From the NCBI RefSeq assembly GCF_000186245.1, contig NC_014935.1, positions 1,178,001-1,242,000 on the forward strand: a stretch of 64,000 bases of DNA. The letters are read 5' to 3'. Position numbers and translations under genes: made by a program. Every line of letters begins with the position of its first letter. Positions within the stretch are counted from its first letter, which is position 1. Positions 49,579-59,351 of the stretch are shown one piece after another. The DNA comes from Nitratifractor salsuginis DSM 16511 (GTDB lineage Bacteria; Campylobacterota; Campylobacteria; Campylobacterales; Sulfurovaceae). The notes under the pieces are model-generated. The model saw only the letters and a program-made list of their open reading frames with translations. It searched no databases and was not told where the DNA came from.

Positions 49579-49796
49579 AGATTATGCAAATCGCCGGATA
49601 CCTGGTCGCTCTGATCATCGGGCTCTACGCCATTTTACTGGTAGGGCAGATCTGGGACGAGTGGCTGGAGTGGAAGCTCTTTTTCAAAATCAGCGTCACT
49701 GCGGCCGTGGCGGTCGTCGCCATCGGGATCGTCGCAATGATCCTCAAAGAGATCTTCAAAGAAAAAGAGCTCAAAAAGGAGAAGTATCTCGACTGA
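49575..49796 (+). CDS. Small membrane protein, 73 aa
   Basis: Start overlaps the DUF4177-like stop. It has two hydrophobic segments (about 4-25 and 36-60) and ends with Lys/Glu repeats (KEKELKKEKYLD). Probably a partner of the preceding gene. Not recognised. Confidence 0.7.
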   Translation: MKIMQIAGYLVALIIGLYAILLVGQIWDEWLEWKLFFKISVTAAVAVVAIGIVAMILKEIFKEKELKKEKYLD

Positions 49797-49805
49797 GGGA
49801 TTCGA

Positions 49806-50264
49806 CTAGAGAATATCCCGTAGCACGATGGCGTAGTGCATGACGAAAAGATTGAGGAAGAAGATAAGCATCGAGGAACCACGGGAAAAGAAATGCTGCC
49901 ATTTCGTCCGCTCTTTACCGTTGGTGCGGTAGGCGATGACGAAATGGACCACCGTCGCCACCGTCAGGATCGCCACCAGGATCGCTTTTTTTACCAGAGC
50001 TTGCGAAACTTCACTTCCATTGGGATGGAGCAGCAAACTGAAAAGGTGGTATTGGTATCCCAGAATGAACCCGGTCGCCAGTAGGATGATCAGCGATCCC
50101 ACTTCGAACCAACCAAAGATCGGGCCCACATAGGGATAGACCGACTGCTGTGCCTTTTTATCCCTCAGGGTAACTCCGAGGATGAACATAAAGACCGATC
50201 CCCCAATCCAGGAGATCGCCATGAGCAGATGAAGGTGAAAAGCCCACTCGGTCAGCCAATTCAT
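49806..50264 (-). CDS. Four-helix membrane protein, CopD/DUF2269-like
   Basis: 152 residues with four membrane segments. HLHLLMAISWIGGSVFMFIL places an early His in helix 1 and VVHFVIAYRTNGKERTKWQ another His in helix 3, a pattern of small membrane proteins that bind haem or metals. The similarity to CopD-like or DUF2269 proteins is weak. AAAGGAGGAAAACG-like purines precede the ATG. Convergent with the DUF4177 pair. Confidence 0.65.
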   Translation of the reverse strand: MNWLTEWAFHLHLLMAISWIGGSVFMFILGVTLRDKKAQQSVYPYVGPIFGWFEVGSLIILLATGFILGYQYHLFSLLLHPNGSEVSQALVKKAILVAILTVATVVHFVIAYRTNGKERTKWQHFFSRGSSMLIFFLNLFVMHYAIVLRDIL

Positions 50265-50280
50265 CGTTTTCCTCCGGAAA

Positions 50281-50455
50281 GCGATGAATTGAATGAGGAA
50301 TGAGGAATGAGGAACGAATAATTAGGAATGAGTAATGAGTAACCGAGTAACCGAGCAACCGAATAGTGGAGAAATAGAGAATGAACAAGTCGACATTTGT
50401 TTTTCGAGAATCTCCAATCACCAATGACTAATGACCAATGACTAATGACCAACAT
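50281..50455. repeat. Heptanucleotide-repeat intergenic element 3
   Basis: Reverse-strand form of the repeat class: AATGAGG units three to four times, AATGAGT, AACCGAGT-type units, then a second array GACTAAT/GACCAAT (50417-50455). It lies between lepA and the membrane protein. Confidence 0.75.
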
Positions 50456-50460
50456 GCTAA

Positions 50461-52275
50461 TTAATCCTCATCGATTTTCAATACGGCCATAAAGGCCTCC
50501 TGGGGCACATTGACCTTTCCGATCGCCTTCATCCGCTTCTTACCGGCTTTCTGCTTCTCCAGGAGCTTTCGCTTCCGGGTAATATCGCCGCCGTAGCATT
50601 TGGCGGTGACGTTTTTGCCCATCGATTTGACGTTGGAGCGGGCGATGACGGTGTTGCCGATGCTCGCCTGGATCGCCACTTCGAAGAGTTGTCGGGGGAT
50701 CAGCTCTTTGAGCTTCTCCACGAAGGCCAGGCCCCGGCTGCGTGCCTTGTCCCTGGGGACGATGATCGAGAGGGCATCGACCACTTCACCGGCGACACGG
50801 ATATCCAGCTTCACCAGGTCTCCCGGCCGGAAGCCGATGGGCTCGTAGTCGAAACTGGCGTAGCCTTTGGTAACCGTTTTTAGCCGGTCGTAAAAGTCCA
50901 TCACGATCTCGTTCATCGGAATATCGTACTCCATCAACACCCGGTTCTCATTGAGATAATCCATCTTGACCTGAATCCCCCGGCGGTCGTTGAGGAGCTT
51001 GATCAGGTTGCCCACATAGTCGTTGGGCGTCAGAATCGTCGCTTTGACGTAGGGTTCGTAGATGGTGTCGATCTTGGAAGCGTCGGGCATCTCGGAGGGG
51101 TTCTGGATCGTGATCTCCTCGCCGTTGGTGAGCTTGACCTTATAGACGACGCTGGGAGCGGTGGCGATGAGCTCCAGGCCGAACTCCCGCTCCAGCCGCT
51201 CTTTGACCACTTCCATATGGAGCATCCCCAGGAAACCGACCCGGAATCCCGACCCCAGGGCCGCGGAGGATTCGGGCTCGAAGGTCAATGCGGCGTCGTT
51301 GAGCTTGAGCTTGTTCAGCGCGTCGCGCAGGTCTTCGAATTTGTCGGTCTCGATGGGGTAGATCCCGGCGAAAACAAAGGGTTTGGCGGGTTCGAAGCCT
51401 CCGATCGGCTCAGCGGTGGGGTTCTTGGCATCGGTGATGGTATCCCCCACCTGCAGGGCTTCGACGGTCTTGAGGCCCGTGACCACGATCCCAACCTCTC
51501 CGGCAGAGAGGCTCTGGGTCTTGATCGGCTTGATGGGGTGGGGATACATCAGATCCAGCACCTGATGTTCTTCGCCGGTACCCATGATCCGGACCTTCTG
51601 GCCCTTCTCGATGGTCCCGTCGAAGACCCGGACCAGCGCCAGGGCCCCCAGGTAATTGTCGAACCAGCTGTCGTAGATCAGCGCCTTGGCCGAGGCCTCT
51701 TCATCCCCCGCGGGAGCGGGGATCTTCTCCACGATCATATCAATGAGCTCTTTGACCCCCTGGCCCGTCTTGGCGGAGACCAGGGCATGCTCCGTGGCGT
51801 CGATGCCGATCGCCTCTTCCAATTCCGTCAAGACCCGGTCGGGATCGGCGGCAGGGAGGTCGATCTTGTTGACGACGGGGATCAGCTCCAGGTCGTTCTC
51901 TATGGCGATGTAGACGTTGGCGATAGTCTGAGCCTCAACTCCCTGGGCGGCATCGACGACCAGCAGAGCCCCTTCGCAGGAGGCCAGGGAGCGGCTCACT
52001 TCGTAGGAGAAGTCCACGTGGCCCGGAGTATCGATAAGGTTGAGAACATAATGCTCCCCGTCTTTGACATAGTCCAGGCGCACCGACTGGGCCTTGATAG
52101 TAATCCCCCGCTCCCGCTCGATATCCATCGTATCCATCAGCTGGGCACTCATCTCCCGATCGGTGACAGCACCGCACTCCTGGATGATTCGGTCGGCCAG
52201 GGTCGATTTGCCGTGGTCGATATGGGCGATGATGGAGAAGTTACGGATATGGGACTGGGGAACTTTGGCGGCCAA
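50461..52275 (-). CDS. lepA: Elongation factor 4 (LepA)
   Basis: 604 residues. GTPase motifs: [14 protein letters not shown] (G1), [17 protein letters not shown] (G2), [10 protein letters not shown] (G3) and [10 protein letters not shown] (G4). The distinctive C-terminus contains [20 protein letters not shown] and [20 protein letters not shown]. It back-translocates or aids ribosome assembly. Length is normal. Followed by the repeat element and preceded by its own short leader. Confidence 0.96.
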   Translation of the reverse strand: MAAKVPQSHIRNFSIIAHIDHGKSTLADRIIQECGAVTDREMSAQLMDTMDIERERGITIKAQSVRLDYVKDGEHYVLNLIDTPGHVDFSYEVSRSLASCEGALLVVDAAQGVEAQTIANVYIAIENDLELIPVVNKIDLPAADPDRVLTELEEAIGIDATEHALVSAKTGQGVKELIDMIVEKIPAPAGDEEASAKALIYDSWFDNYLGALALVRVFDGTIEKGQKVRIMGTGEEHQVLDLMYPHPIKPIKTQSLSAGEVGIVVTGLKTVEALQVGDTITDAKNPTAEPIGGFEPAKPFVFAGIYPIETDKFEDLRDALNKLKLNDAALTFEPESSAALGSGFRVGFLGMLHMEVVKERLEREFGLELIATAPSVVYKVKLTNGEEITIQNPSEMPDASKIDTIYEPYVKATILTPNDYVGNLIKLLNDRRGIQVKMDYLNENRVLMEYDIPMNEIVMDFYDRLKTVTKGYASFDYEPIGFRPGDLVKLDIRVAGEVVDALSIIVPRDKARSRGLAFVEKLKELIPRQLFEVAIQASIGNTVIARSNVKSMGKNVTAKCYGGDITRKRKLLEKQKAGKKRMKAIGKVNVPQEAFMAVLKIDED

Positions 52276-52356
52276 GAGCGCTCCTTTGTGAGCAGAAAAT
52301 CGTGGCGGTATTTTAGCGTAAATATGTAAACCTTCAGACTCTACGCCATCACGTTT

Positions 52357-54600
52357 TTACCATAGATTTTCCAAAGAGTGTTCTAATATCATTTGCTGAA
52401 TCTTCTCAGGAGGTATAGGGGGAGAAAAGAGATGTCCCTGCATTTCATCACAGCCCATCTCACGCAGAATCTCCAACTGCTCTCGTGTCTCAACCCCCTC
52501 AGCGATAACCTTCAGGCCCAGGCTGTGAGCCAAATTAACCGAGGCTTCGGTAATGGCTCGATCCGATTCGTTTTTTGCTATGTCCGACACGAAAGAACGA
52601 TCAACCTTGAGCTTGTCGACATTGAAATGTTTCAGATTGGCCAAAGAAGAGTAGCCTGTGCCGAAATCATCGATGGCAATCAAAAAACCCATTTCTTGCA
52701 AACGGGAGATCACTTGACAATTTGATTCACTCATCTGTGAGAAGATTGTCTCGGTGATCTCCAATTCAAAGTGGCAGGGTTCAAGATCGTATCCTGCAAT
52801 AATTTCAGTCAATCTTTCAGGGAAATACTCATCCAAAAGTCGACGTCGGGAGAGGTTGATTGCCACCAAAGGTGCCGTACCCGACTCATCGAGCCAATGC
52901 CTCACTTGGCGGCAAGATTCGTGAAAGACCCACTCACCGATCCGATTGATCAGTTCACTCTCCTCAGCAATTGGGATAAATTCTGACGGATTAAAATCGA
53001 GAGCGATGTACTCGTCAACCCTCAAAAGTGCCTCGACCCCAACAATCTTCCCCGATGCAATATCTACTTGAGGCTGATAGATCAGATAGAAACCCTCTGA
53101 GTTGAGGGCCTCTTTCAATTGACGCTCGATCTGATGGTACTTTCTGATAGCTTGATCCATCTTTGTGGAATAGTAGCAAAATCGGTTTTTCCCCTCTTGT
53201 TTGGCACGGTACATTGCCATATCGGCAAAACGGATAAGCTCTTCTCTCTCCAAACTGTCTTTGGGGAAAACCGCAATACCGATGCTGGCGCTAATCTCAA
53301 ATCTCTCCCCTTCAAACTCCATCGGTTTGCGTATTTCCTCAAGTATTTTCTGTGCAAGATACATCGGCACATCATGATCCTTGATATTTTCAACGATCAA
53401 CAAAAATTCATCACCGCCGAGCCTACCGAAGATATCTTCCCTTCTTATAACACGCATAATGCGTTCGACACACTCAACCAAAACTTTATCTCCAACCGCA
53501 TGACCGACCGTATCGTTAATGATTTTGAAATTGTCCAAATCGATAAAAAAGAGTGCTCCCTCTGAACCGTTGCTCTGACTCTGATTTAATACCTCGTCCA
53601 ACCGCTCGAAGAGCAGAGCCCGGTTGGGAAGCCTCGTCAGTATATCGTGGGTGGCGGTGTAACGAAGTTTTTCTCTGGATCTCTGCAATTCGGAAATATC
53701 GGTCAACATCGCCACACGATATTCAACTTCTCCATATTCATTGTAAATCGTATCAATGGTCAACCAGATCAATTTATCATGCCCCGATTCATTGCGAATC
53801 TGTACCTCGCCGTGGAAAGATTTATCTATTTCCAGACTTTGAACTATATGCTGATAAGTCCGGGGATCTACCAGAGATTGGAAATCATCCAGTCTGATAC
53901 CGGGTAGAGCTTTGTCCTCCAGACCGAGGATGTGGTAAAAAGCTTCATTCGCCTCGACATAAGATCCGTCATAGGATGTGATAAAGATTCCTTCCGTCGC
54001 ATCTTCAAAAATCTTCTTGATTACATTGAGATAGTCTGTTGAGCGTTTGGATGCCGTCATATCACGTACAATGGCCACAACGGTCTTTTTACCCTCCTCT
54101 TTCAAATTAGTCGGCATAATTCGTGCTTCGAAGTATTGCTTTTCACCTTGAACCGGCATACTGTATTCGATGATTTGAAGGGTATTACTTTGGATCGCTT
54201 CCCGGATGGCGTTCATAAAAAAAACAGCATAGCCTTGAGGAAAAATTTCCGAAATTTTTCTTCCGATAATCTGTTCTCTAGGAAGATAGAGAAAACTATC
54301 ATTATTTCTTGAGAGGATATCAAGGTATCTTCCGTCTTCCGCCACGTAAAAGATCAAGTCGGGTATGGCACTGACTAATGCAGTGATCCGCTGCCGGGAA
54401 TCCTCCTTCGAGCGAGCGATAAGCTCCTGCATCTCCTGAGAAGAAATCTCCAGGGAGCGTTCCAGGAGATAACGGTCTTCATCAGCGCTGATGAAAAACC
54501 GTTCTATCTTTTTGAGAAAACTTCTCCATTTATCCGGATCGGGGGCACGCTCGGGACTAAGCCCCTCTTTTCTCAAAATTCGTTCAAGTAATCGATGCAT
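52357..54600 (-). CDS. PAS-PAS-GGDEF-EAL cyclic di-GMP enzyme
   Basis: 747 residues, no membrane segment. Two PAS-like domains (about 75-185 and 195-310: FYVAEDGRYLDILSRNN; ATEGIFITSYDGSYVEANEA), then GGDEF (about 320-480) with the intact GGDEF motif and RRED four residues before it as a candidate inhibitory site, then EAL (about 495-740) with VGVEALLRVDEY-type EAL, LEITETIF, AIDDFGTGYSS, LKVDRSF and VIAEGVET. Both activities could be catalytic. It is encoded one base after the FIST gene, so sensor and enzyme likely act together. Confidence 0.92.
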   Translation of the reverse strand: MHRLLERILRKEGLSPERAPDPDKWRSFLKKIERFFISADEDRYLLERSLEISSQEMQELIARSKEDSRQRITALVSAIPDLIFYVAEDGRYLDILSRNNDSFLYLPREQIIGRKISEIFPQGYAVFFMNAIREAIQSNTLQIIEYSMPVQGEKQYFEARIMPTNLKEEGKKTVVAIVRDMTASKRSTDYLNVIKKIFEDATEGIFITSYDGSYVEANEAFYHILGLEDKALPGIRLDDFQSLVDPRTYQHIVQSLEIDKSFHGEVQIRNESGHDKLIWLTIDTIYNEYGEVEYRVAMLTDISELQRSREKLRYTATHDILTRLPNRALLFERLDEVLNQSQSNGSEGALFFIDLDNFKIINDTVGHAVGDKVLVECVERIMRVIRREDIFGRLGGDEFLLIVENIKDHDVPMYLAQKILEEIRKPMEFEGERFEISASIGIAVFPKDSLEREELIRFADMAMYRAKQEGKNRFCYYSTKMDQAIRKYHQIERQLKEALNSEGFYLIYQPQVDIASGKIVGVEALLRVDEYIALDFNPSEFIPIAEESELINRIGEWVFHESCRQVRHWLDESGTAPLVAINLSRRRLLDEYFPERLTEIIAGYDLEPCHFELEITETIFSQMSESNCQVISRLQEMGFLIAIDDFGTGYSSLANLKHFNVDKLKVDRSFVSDIAKNESDRAITEASVNLAHSLGLKVIAEGVETREQLEILREMGCDEMQGHLFSPPIPPEKIQQMILEHSLENLW

Positions 54601-54601
54601 C

Positions 54602-55741
54602 TTACTCTTCCATAATCAATGATAACGTCATAGTTTGATTGTGCAAATCACAGCGCCCCGACTCGTTGGTAGAAATTTCTCCATAGGCATAAAAGCCTAT
54701 TTGATGCGCCCCTTCCGGCATCAGCTCCATAATCGCCTCGAGCTCCTCTTCAGTCCGTTGTTTCAAAAGAAGCTTCCTCCCGACACAACTTACAGCAATT
54801 AATAAAGCTTCTCCCTTATGCCTCGAAACGGGCAAAATATCTTCACCCGCCTCATAGGCTGCATCGATCAGACGTTCCACATTGGCTTTCATAAAGCTAG
54901 CATATCCTCCCTCAGGCAATTCCCCGGCAAAGGTAATGGACTGTTCTTTCTCATCAACACCGAGGATGGTCCGAACCTTAATCTCTTCGGAGTCCAGACT
55001 CTCCCGTATTCCCAGAGGGAAGAGAAGCCCACTGGCAGGGAGATCCTTGGAGTACTTTCCCAAATATTTTTTATAAACGGCTAGAGCCGGTTCATCATTG
55101 AGTGTATAGAGGACATTCTCCCGGGCCGAAGTAATCTCCCTCTCGATTCCGAATTTGTCCCATCCCCCCCGAAAGCTGGAAAGAAACTGTATCTCCTCCC
55201 CATAAAACCCGACGGCTGTAATCAGTTCCGGTGTCGGTCTGCCCCTCTCATCCAGGATAAAAGTGATTTCGAATCGCGCCCCGTCGGCGGCGAGGCCACC
55301 CGCAACCGTCACCTCTTCGGGTAATACATTGTTCAGGCCTCTGGTCAACTCCGTGGCATTGATCATCAAACCTTCTGAGAGAATCAACACCCCTTTCAAA
55401 CGAGAATCCAAAAGTTCCCGAGCGATCTTTTCTCCAATCTTACGGGAATCCTCCGGTGTATGAATCGGCTCTTCAACCTTGCGAATTTCAGTCTTCTCAA
55501 ACTTGGCAACCGCTACAACGAGACTATTCTCCAATAGTTCCTCTTCATAAATTTCACCGGCACTGGAACATCCGGCTATGACACTACGGGGAAAAGTATC
55601 TCGAAGCTCTTGCAAGGCGGTATCGATTTTATGATCCCTCCCCATCGCCCCAAAAGCAAGAATCAGGGTATTACACGAATCAAAATCCAAATTCAATGGG
55701 CGATTCCACGTTCCACGAAAAGTGTATAGTTCTGTTCTCAC
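54602..55741 (-). CDS. FIST-domain sensory protein
   Basis: 379 residues. FIST_N features: NTLILAFGAMGRDHKIDTAL, VIAGCSSAGEIYEEELLEN; FIST_C features: GKYSKDLPASGLLFPLGIRE, RTILGVDEKEQSITFAGELP, QIGFYAYGEIS. FIST proteins are predicted to bind small ligands, possibly amino acids, and feed signalling partners. It lies immediately before the PAS-GGDEF-EAL gene in one operon. AAGAGGAGAAAGAGTG precedes the start. Confidence 0.92.
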   Translation of the reverse strand: MRTELYTFRGTWNRPLNLDFDSCNTLILAFGAMGRDHKIDTALQELRDTFPRSVIAGCSSAGEIYEEELLENSLVVAVAKFEKTEIRKVEEPIHTPEDSRKIGEKIARELLDSRLKGVLILSEGLMINATELTRGLNNVLPEEVTVAGGLAADGARFEITFILDERGRPTPELITAVGFYGEEIQFLSSFRGGWDKFGIEREITSARENVLYTLNDEPALAVYKKYLGKYSKDLPASGLLFPLGIRESLDSEEIKVRTILGVDEKEQSITFAGELPEGGYASFMKANVERLIDAAYEAGEDILPVSRHKGEALLIAVSCVGRKLLLKQRTEEELEAIMELMPEGAHQIGFYAYGEISTNESGRCDLHNQTMTLSLIMEE

Positions 55742-55838
55742 TCTTTCTCCTCTTTACTGCGTCTCTAGCCTTTTAAGCTGATTCTATCATATTTATGAAG
55801 TGAAGAAAAAATTTTAAAGAGTAAATATTTTGATTGGG

Positions 55839-55861
55839 AAACCCCTGCCAGTCAGGGATTT
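55839..55861 (-). terminator. Hairpin after prs
   Basis: AAACCCCTG and CAGGGATTT pair in nine positions (one G-U on the leftward RNA), at the prs stop codon. AT-rich DNA follows but no immediate U-run, so termination strength is uncertain. Confidence 0.5.
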
Positions 55862-56795
55862 ATGTGGTGGCGAAGAGTGAATTGACACTTTCATTGTTTT
55901 GAACACGACGAATCACTTCACCGAGCATCTGAGCGGTAGAAAGCACTTTGATCTTCTTGCACTCAGCTTTAAGCGGAATCGTGTCAGAGACGACCAATTC
56001 ATCGAGAGCTCCATCGCGGATCCGGTCGATGGCAGGGCCGGAGAGGACGGGATGGGTGCAGCAGGCCATAACGCTGGTAGCCCCGGCTTCCTTGAGAGCG
56101 GCGGCCCCTTTGACCATCGTACCGGCAGTATCCACCATATCGTCAATCAAAATCACATCCCGTCCCCTGACGTCACCGATGATGTTCATTACCTCGGCGA
56201 CATTGGCCTTTTCCCGACGCTTGTCCACAATCACCATATCCATCCCCAGGCGCGAAGCGAAATAGCGGGCTCTAGCCACTCCGCCGATGTCGGGAGAAGC
56301 GATGATGGGATTGGCGAAATTCTTGGAACGAATGTAATCAATGAAAAGAATCGATCCGTAGAGATTGTCGACAGGAATATCAAAAAATCCCTGGATTTGG
56401 GAAGCGTGCAGATCGACGGTGACGACTCGGGTGATCCCCGCTTTTTCCATCATATCGGCCACGAGCTTGGCAGTGATAGGAACCCGGGGAGCCGCTTTGC
56501 GATCCTGACGGGCATAACCGTAATAGGGCACGACGGCCGTAATCGATTTGGCAGAAGAGCGCTTGAGGGCATCGGTCATAATCAGCAGCTCCATCAGATT
56601 CGCATTGGCGGGAGCACAGGTCGGTTGAATGATGAAAACATCCTTCCCGCGGACACTTTCAGCAATTTGAACATTGATCTCCCCATCGGAGAAACGGTTG
56701 ATGGTGGCTCCGGAGAGAGGCATCTCGAGATAATCGGCGATGGCTTGGCTAAGCGGAGGATTGGCAGTGCCGGAGAAGAGCATATAGTTACTCAT
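55860..56795 (-). CDS. prs: Ribose-phosphate pyrophosphokinase
   Basis: 311 residues. [40 protein letters not shown] (ATP-binding flexible loop), [20 protein letters not shown] and the PRPP-binding loop [15 protein letters not shown] are all present. It makes PRPP from ribose 5-phosphate and ATP for nucleotide, histidine and tryptophan synthesis. Single gene with its own promoter region. Confidence 0.96.
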   Translation of the reverse strand: MSNYMLFSGTANPPLSQAIADYLEMPLSGATINRFSDGEINVQIAESVRGKDVFIIQPTCAPANANLMELLIMTDALKRSSAKSITAVVPYYGYARQDRKAAPRVPITAKLVADMMEKAGITRVVTVDLHASQIQGFFDIPVDNLYGSILFIDYIRSKNFANPIIASPDIGGVARARYFASRLGMDMVIVDKRREKANVAEVMNIIGDVRGRDVILIDDMVDTAGTMVKGAAALKEAGATSVMACCTHPVLSGPAIDRIRDGALDELVVSDTIPLKAECKKIKVLSTAQMLGEVIRRVQNNESVNSLFATT

Positions 56796-57010
56796 GATTT
56801 CGATCCCTTGGCGAGTGTAATTTGAGGGTATATTTTACTCCAAGAATAAATAAAAGAGCCTTGGATATCCGAGACAGGCCTGATGCCATAGAGGTTATTG
56901 AGGTTTTCTAGAATTTGCCTAGATCAAGAACGAAAAACACTCCCATCACCATCGAGATGCGCGCCGGTGCTTTGGTGCGATAATAAATACTTTTTGATAC
57001 AATCATCTTT

Positions 57011-59350
57011 ATGAAAAAAGGTCCCTCTCAGCGAAATATCAAAAATGCCTTATGCAAATTTCTTCCCATATGTCAGAAGGAAATTCTCCCTTTTGTGGTG
57101 CTGCAACTCTTTACCCATGCCTGTCGGAGTCTATGGTTTTTATTACTCTCGACCCTAAGCCTGGCCATCGTCCTCTTCTCGGCTGGATCAGTACCGGCTC
57201 TACCGCTCTTACTATGGGCGGGAAGTATCCTGATCGTGATTATTTTACGGATTGTCTATGTCAAGCAGTCCCTGAAAAAGATGGACAGGCAAAGGAACGA
57301 TCAGGCACAAAACCAACGTAAATATCTTCTCTTTTTCCTGAGTGCCGTTGTAACTTCCATTCTACTCGGAATGGTCATTCCGCTCTTCATCCCTTATATT
57401 CATAATGTTTTCCTCCATTTCGTGCTCATTATTTTCATCATCGGTATCGCTGCCGGTGCTACTGCCGCACTCTTCCCCAGTACCCTGCTCGCAGTTACTT
57501 ACACCCTTTTCATTACGCTCCCTCTCATAAGTTATTTTTTGACATTGCCGGATACCTACGCTTTCATAAGCGCACTAGCCATATTTATGCTGGTCGTGGT
57601 ACTGACCTCGATTGCTCAAGTAACGCAAAGTTATATGCTGGAGGTTTATCAACAACGTAAACAGCTCCAAATGAAAGAAGAAGAACTCGATGCACTTTTT
57701 ACACAGACTCCCACACCGATTTTCTACTTTGACAAGGAATTGAAGATCAAAAAATATAATGAAGCATTTCAGGATTTTTTTGAAATATCATCCGAAACCA
57801 CATTGGATGGCTTTGATCTCACGCAACTTAAATCCCAGGAAGCGGTTGAAATGATGCGTGAGGTTCTCAAACGTGGTGAACCGAGAGAATATGACGGCCC
57901 CTATTTCTCCACTTTTACATCTAAGGATTATTGGCTCCGGGCAAAAATTGCTCCGCTCTTTAATGACGAAGGAGAATTAATCGGGGGGATCGCCAGTTTC
58001 CAGGACAGGACACTGGAGATCAAAAGTATCGAATACCTTGAAGAGTTGGCCACACTCGACCCTCTGACCGAGCTGGGCAATCGTCGGAGTTTTCTTCAGC
58101 ACCTTGAGCATCTCGTCGATGAACAAAAGAAGGGAGATCTCCTCTCCCTTCTTTTTTATCTAGATCTCAACCACTTTAAACCTATCAACGATACCCTGGG
58201 CCACCATTTTGGAGACCTGGTACTCAAAGAGGTTTCTCGTCTGTTGAAATCCCTGGTTCCGGATGAAGCAATGGTCTTTCGTCTTGGCGGAGATGAATTT
58301 GTCATCCTCCATCCCAAATGCTGTCCGACAGAAGAAGAGGCTCGGAAACGGGGGGCTGTTTTTGCCCGAAAAATCAACAAAACCCTTTCCAAAAAGTTAA
58401 TCATCGGGGATTATCGTCTCTCGATACACGCCAGTATCGGGATCATCGTCATCACTCCCCAAATGCATAACAGTGACGAAATTATTCGCCGGGCCGATAT
58501 CTCTATGTACCAGGCCAAGAGCCGGCATCTCGAATATGCTTTTTATGACAGTAGTATGGATGAAAACCAGAGAAAAAATTTCTTTATACATCAGGAGATG
58601 GCCCGTAACGATTTTCTCAATCAACTGGTGCTCTATTTCCAACCCCTCCATGCACTCGGTTGCAGCAAGCTTGTCGGAGCCGAAGCCCTGATTCGCTGGC
58701 ACCATCCCACTTTGGGTCTTTTGACGCCTGCCGAGTTCATCTCTCTGGCAATTGAAAGCGGCGAAATTCAAAAAATCGGTCACTGGATTAGAGAAGAAAC
58801 TTGTAAAGCCTTCATCTATTTTCGGGAAAACGGGTGTCCGTTGGAGTTCATCTCTACCAATGTAGATGCACGAGAATTGGGATACAACAACTTTACAAAA
58901 GAAATATTGGATCTTTTGGAGAAATACGATCTCGATCCATCCAACCTGGTCCTGGAAATTACCGAAAATTCATTGATCGACAATTTTGAGCGCTATCACA
59001 TAATTTTCGAAACATTGAAAAAAGCAGGCGTTCGATGGGCCATCGATGACTTCGGGATCGGGTACTCCTCCCTCTCCTATCTCGAACGGCTCTCCTTCTC
59101 CATTCTGAAAATTGATCAAAGTTTCATTACCTCGATGGTAACAAGCAGTAACGCGGCCTTTTTGATAGGCCATATCGTCGATATCGCTGCCAAACTCGGT
59201 TACCAGGTCGTCGCTGAAGGCATCGAGAGCAGAGCTCAAATGCAAAAACTCCTTGAAATCAGCCCAAATATCATGTGTCAAGGATATTATTTCGGCCACC
59301 CTCTTCCCCGAGAAGAGTTTTGTAAATTATTGCCGGCCAAGGAGGCTTGA
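57011..59350 (+). CDS. Membrane GGDEF-EAL protein with PAS domain
   Basis: 779 residues. The N-terminus (about 35-205) has six to seven hydrophobic segments, a MASE-like sensor; about 215-335 is PAS (LDALFTQTPTPIFYFDKEL). GGDEF (about 345-505) keeps FRLGGDEFVIL but shows no R-x-x-D inhibitory site at the usual position. EAL (about 520-775) has VGAEALIRWHHP, LEITENSL, AIDDFGIGYSS, LKIDQSF and VVAEGIES. TACAAT ends about 7 bp before the ATG, so the mRNA may be leaderless. corA follows one base after. Confidence 0.9.
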   Translation: MKKGPSQRNIKNALCKFLPICQKEILPFVVLQLFTHACRSLWFLLLSTLSLAIVLFSAGSVPALPLLLWAGSILIVIILRIVYVKQSLKKMDRQRNDQAQNQRKYLLFFLSAVVTSILLGMVIPLFIPYIHNVFLHFVLIIFIIGIAAGATAALFPSTLLAVTYTLFITLPLISYFLTLPDTYAFISALAIFMLVVVLTSIAQVTQSYMLEVYQQRKQLQMKEEELDALFTQTPTPIFYFDKELKIKKYNEAFQDFFEISSETTLDGFDLTQLKSQEAVEMMREVLKRGEPREYDGPYFSTFTSKDYWLRAKIAPLFNDEGELIGGIASFQDRTLEIKSIEYLEELATLDPLTELGNRRSFLQHLEHLVDEQKKGDLLSLLFYLDLNHFKPINDTLGHHFGDLVLKEVSRLLKSLVPDEAMVFRLGGDEFVILHPKCCPTEEEARKRGAVFARKINKTLSKKLIIGDYRLSIHASIGIIVITPQMHNSDEIIRRADISMYQAKSRHLEYAFYDSSMDENQRKNFFIHQEMARNDFLNQLVLYFQPLHALGCSKLVGAEALIRWHHPTLGLLTPAEFISLAIESGEIQKIGHWIREETCKAFIYFRENGCPLEFISTNVDARELGYNNFTKEILDLLEKYDLDPSNLVLEITENSLIDNFERYHIIFETLKKAGVRWAIDDFGIGYSSLSYLERLSFSILKIDQSFITSMVTSSNAAFLIGHIVDIAAKLGYQVVAEGIESRAQMQKLLEISPNIMCQGYYFGHPLPREEFCKLLPAKEA

Positions 59351-59351
59351 T

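Noticed and set aside
33951-50455. CRISPR-like appearance of the short intergenic arrays
   Set aside because: Units are 7 bp, contiguous and variable, with no unique spacers and no cas genes nearby.
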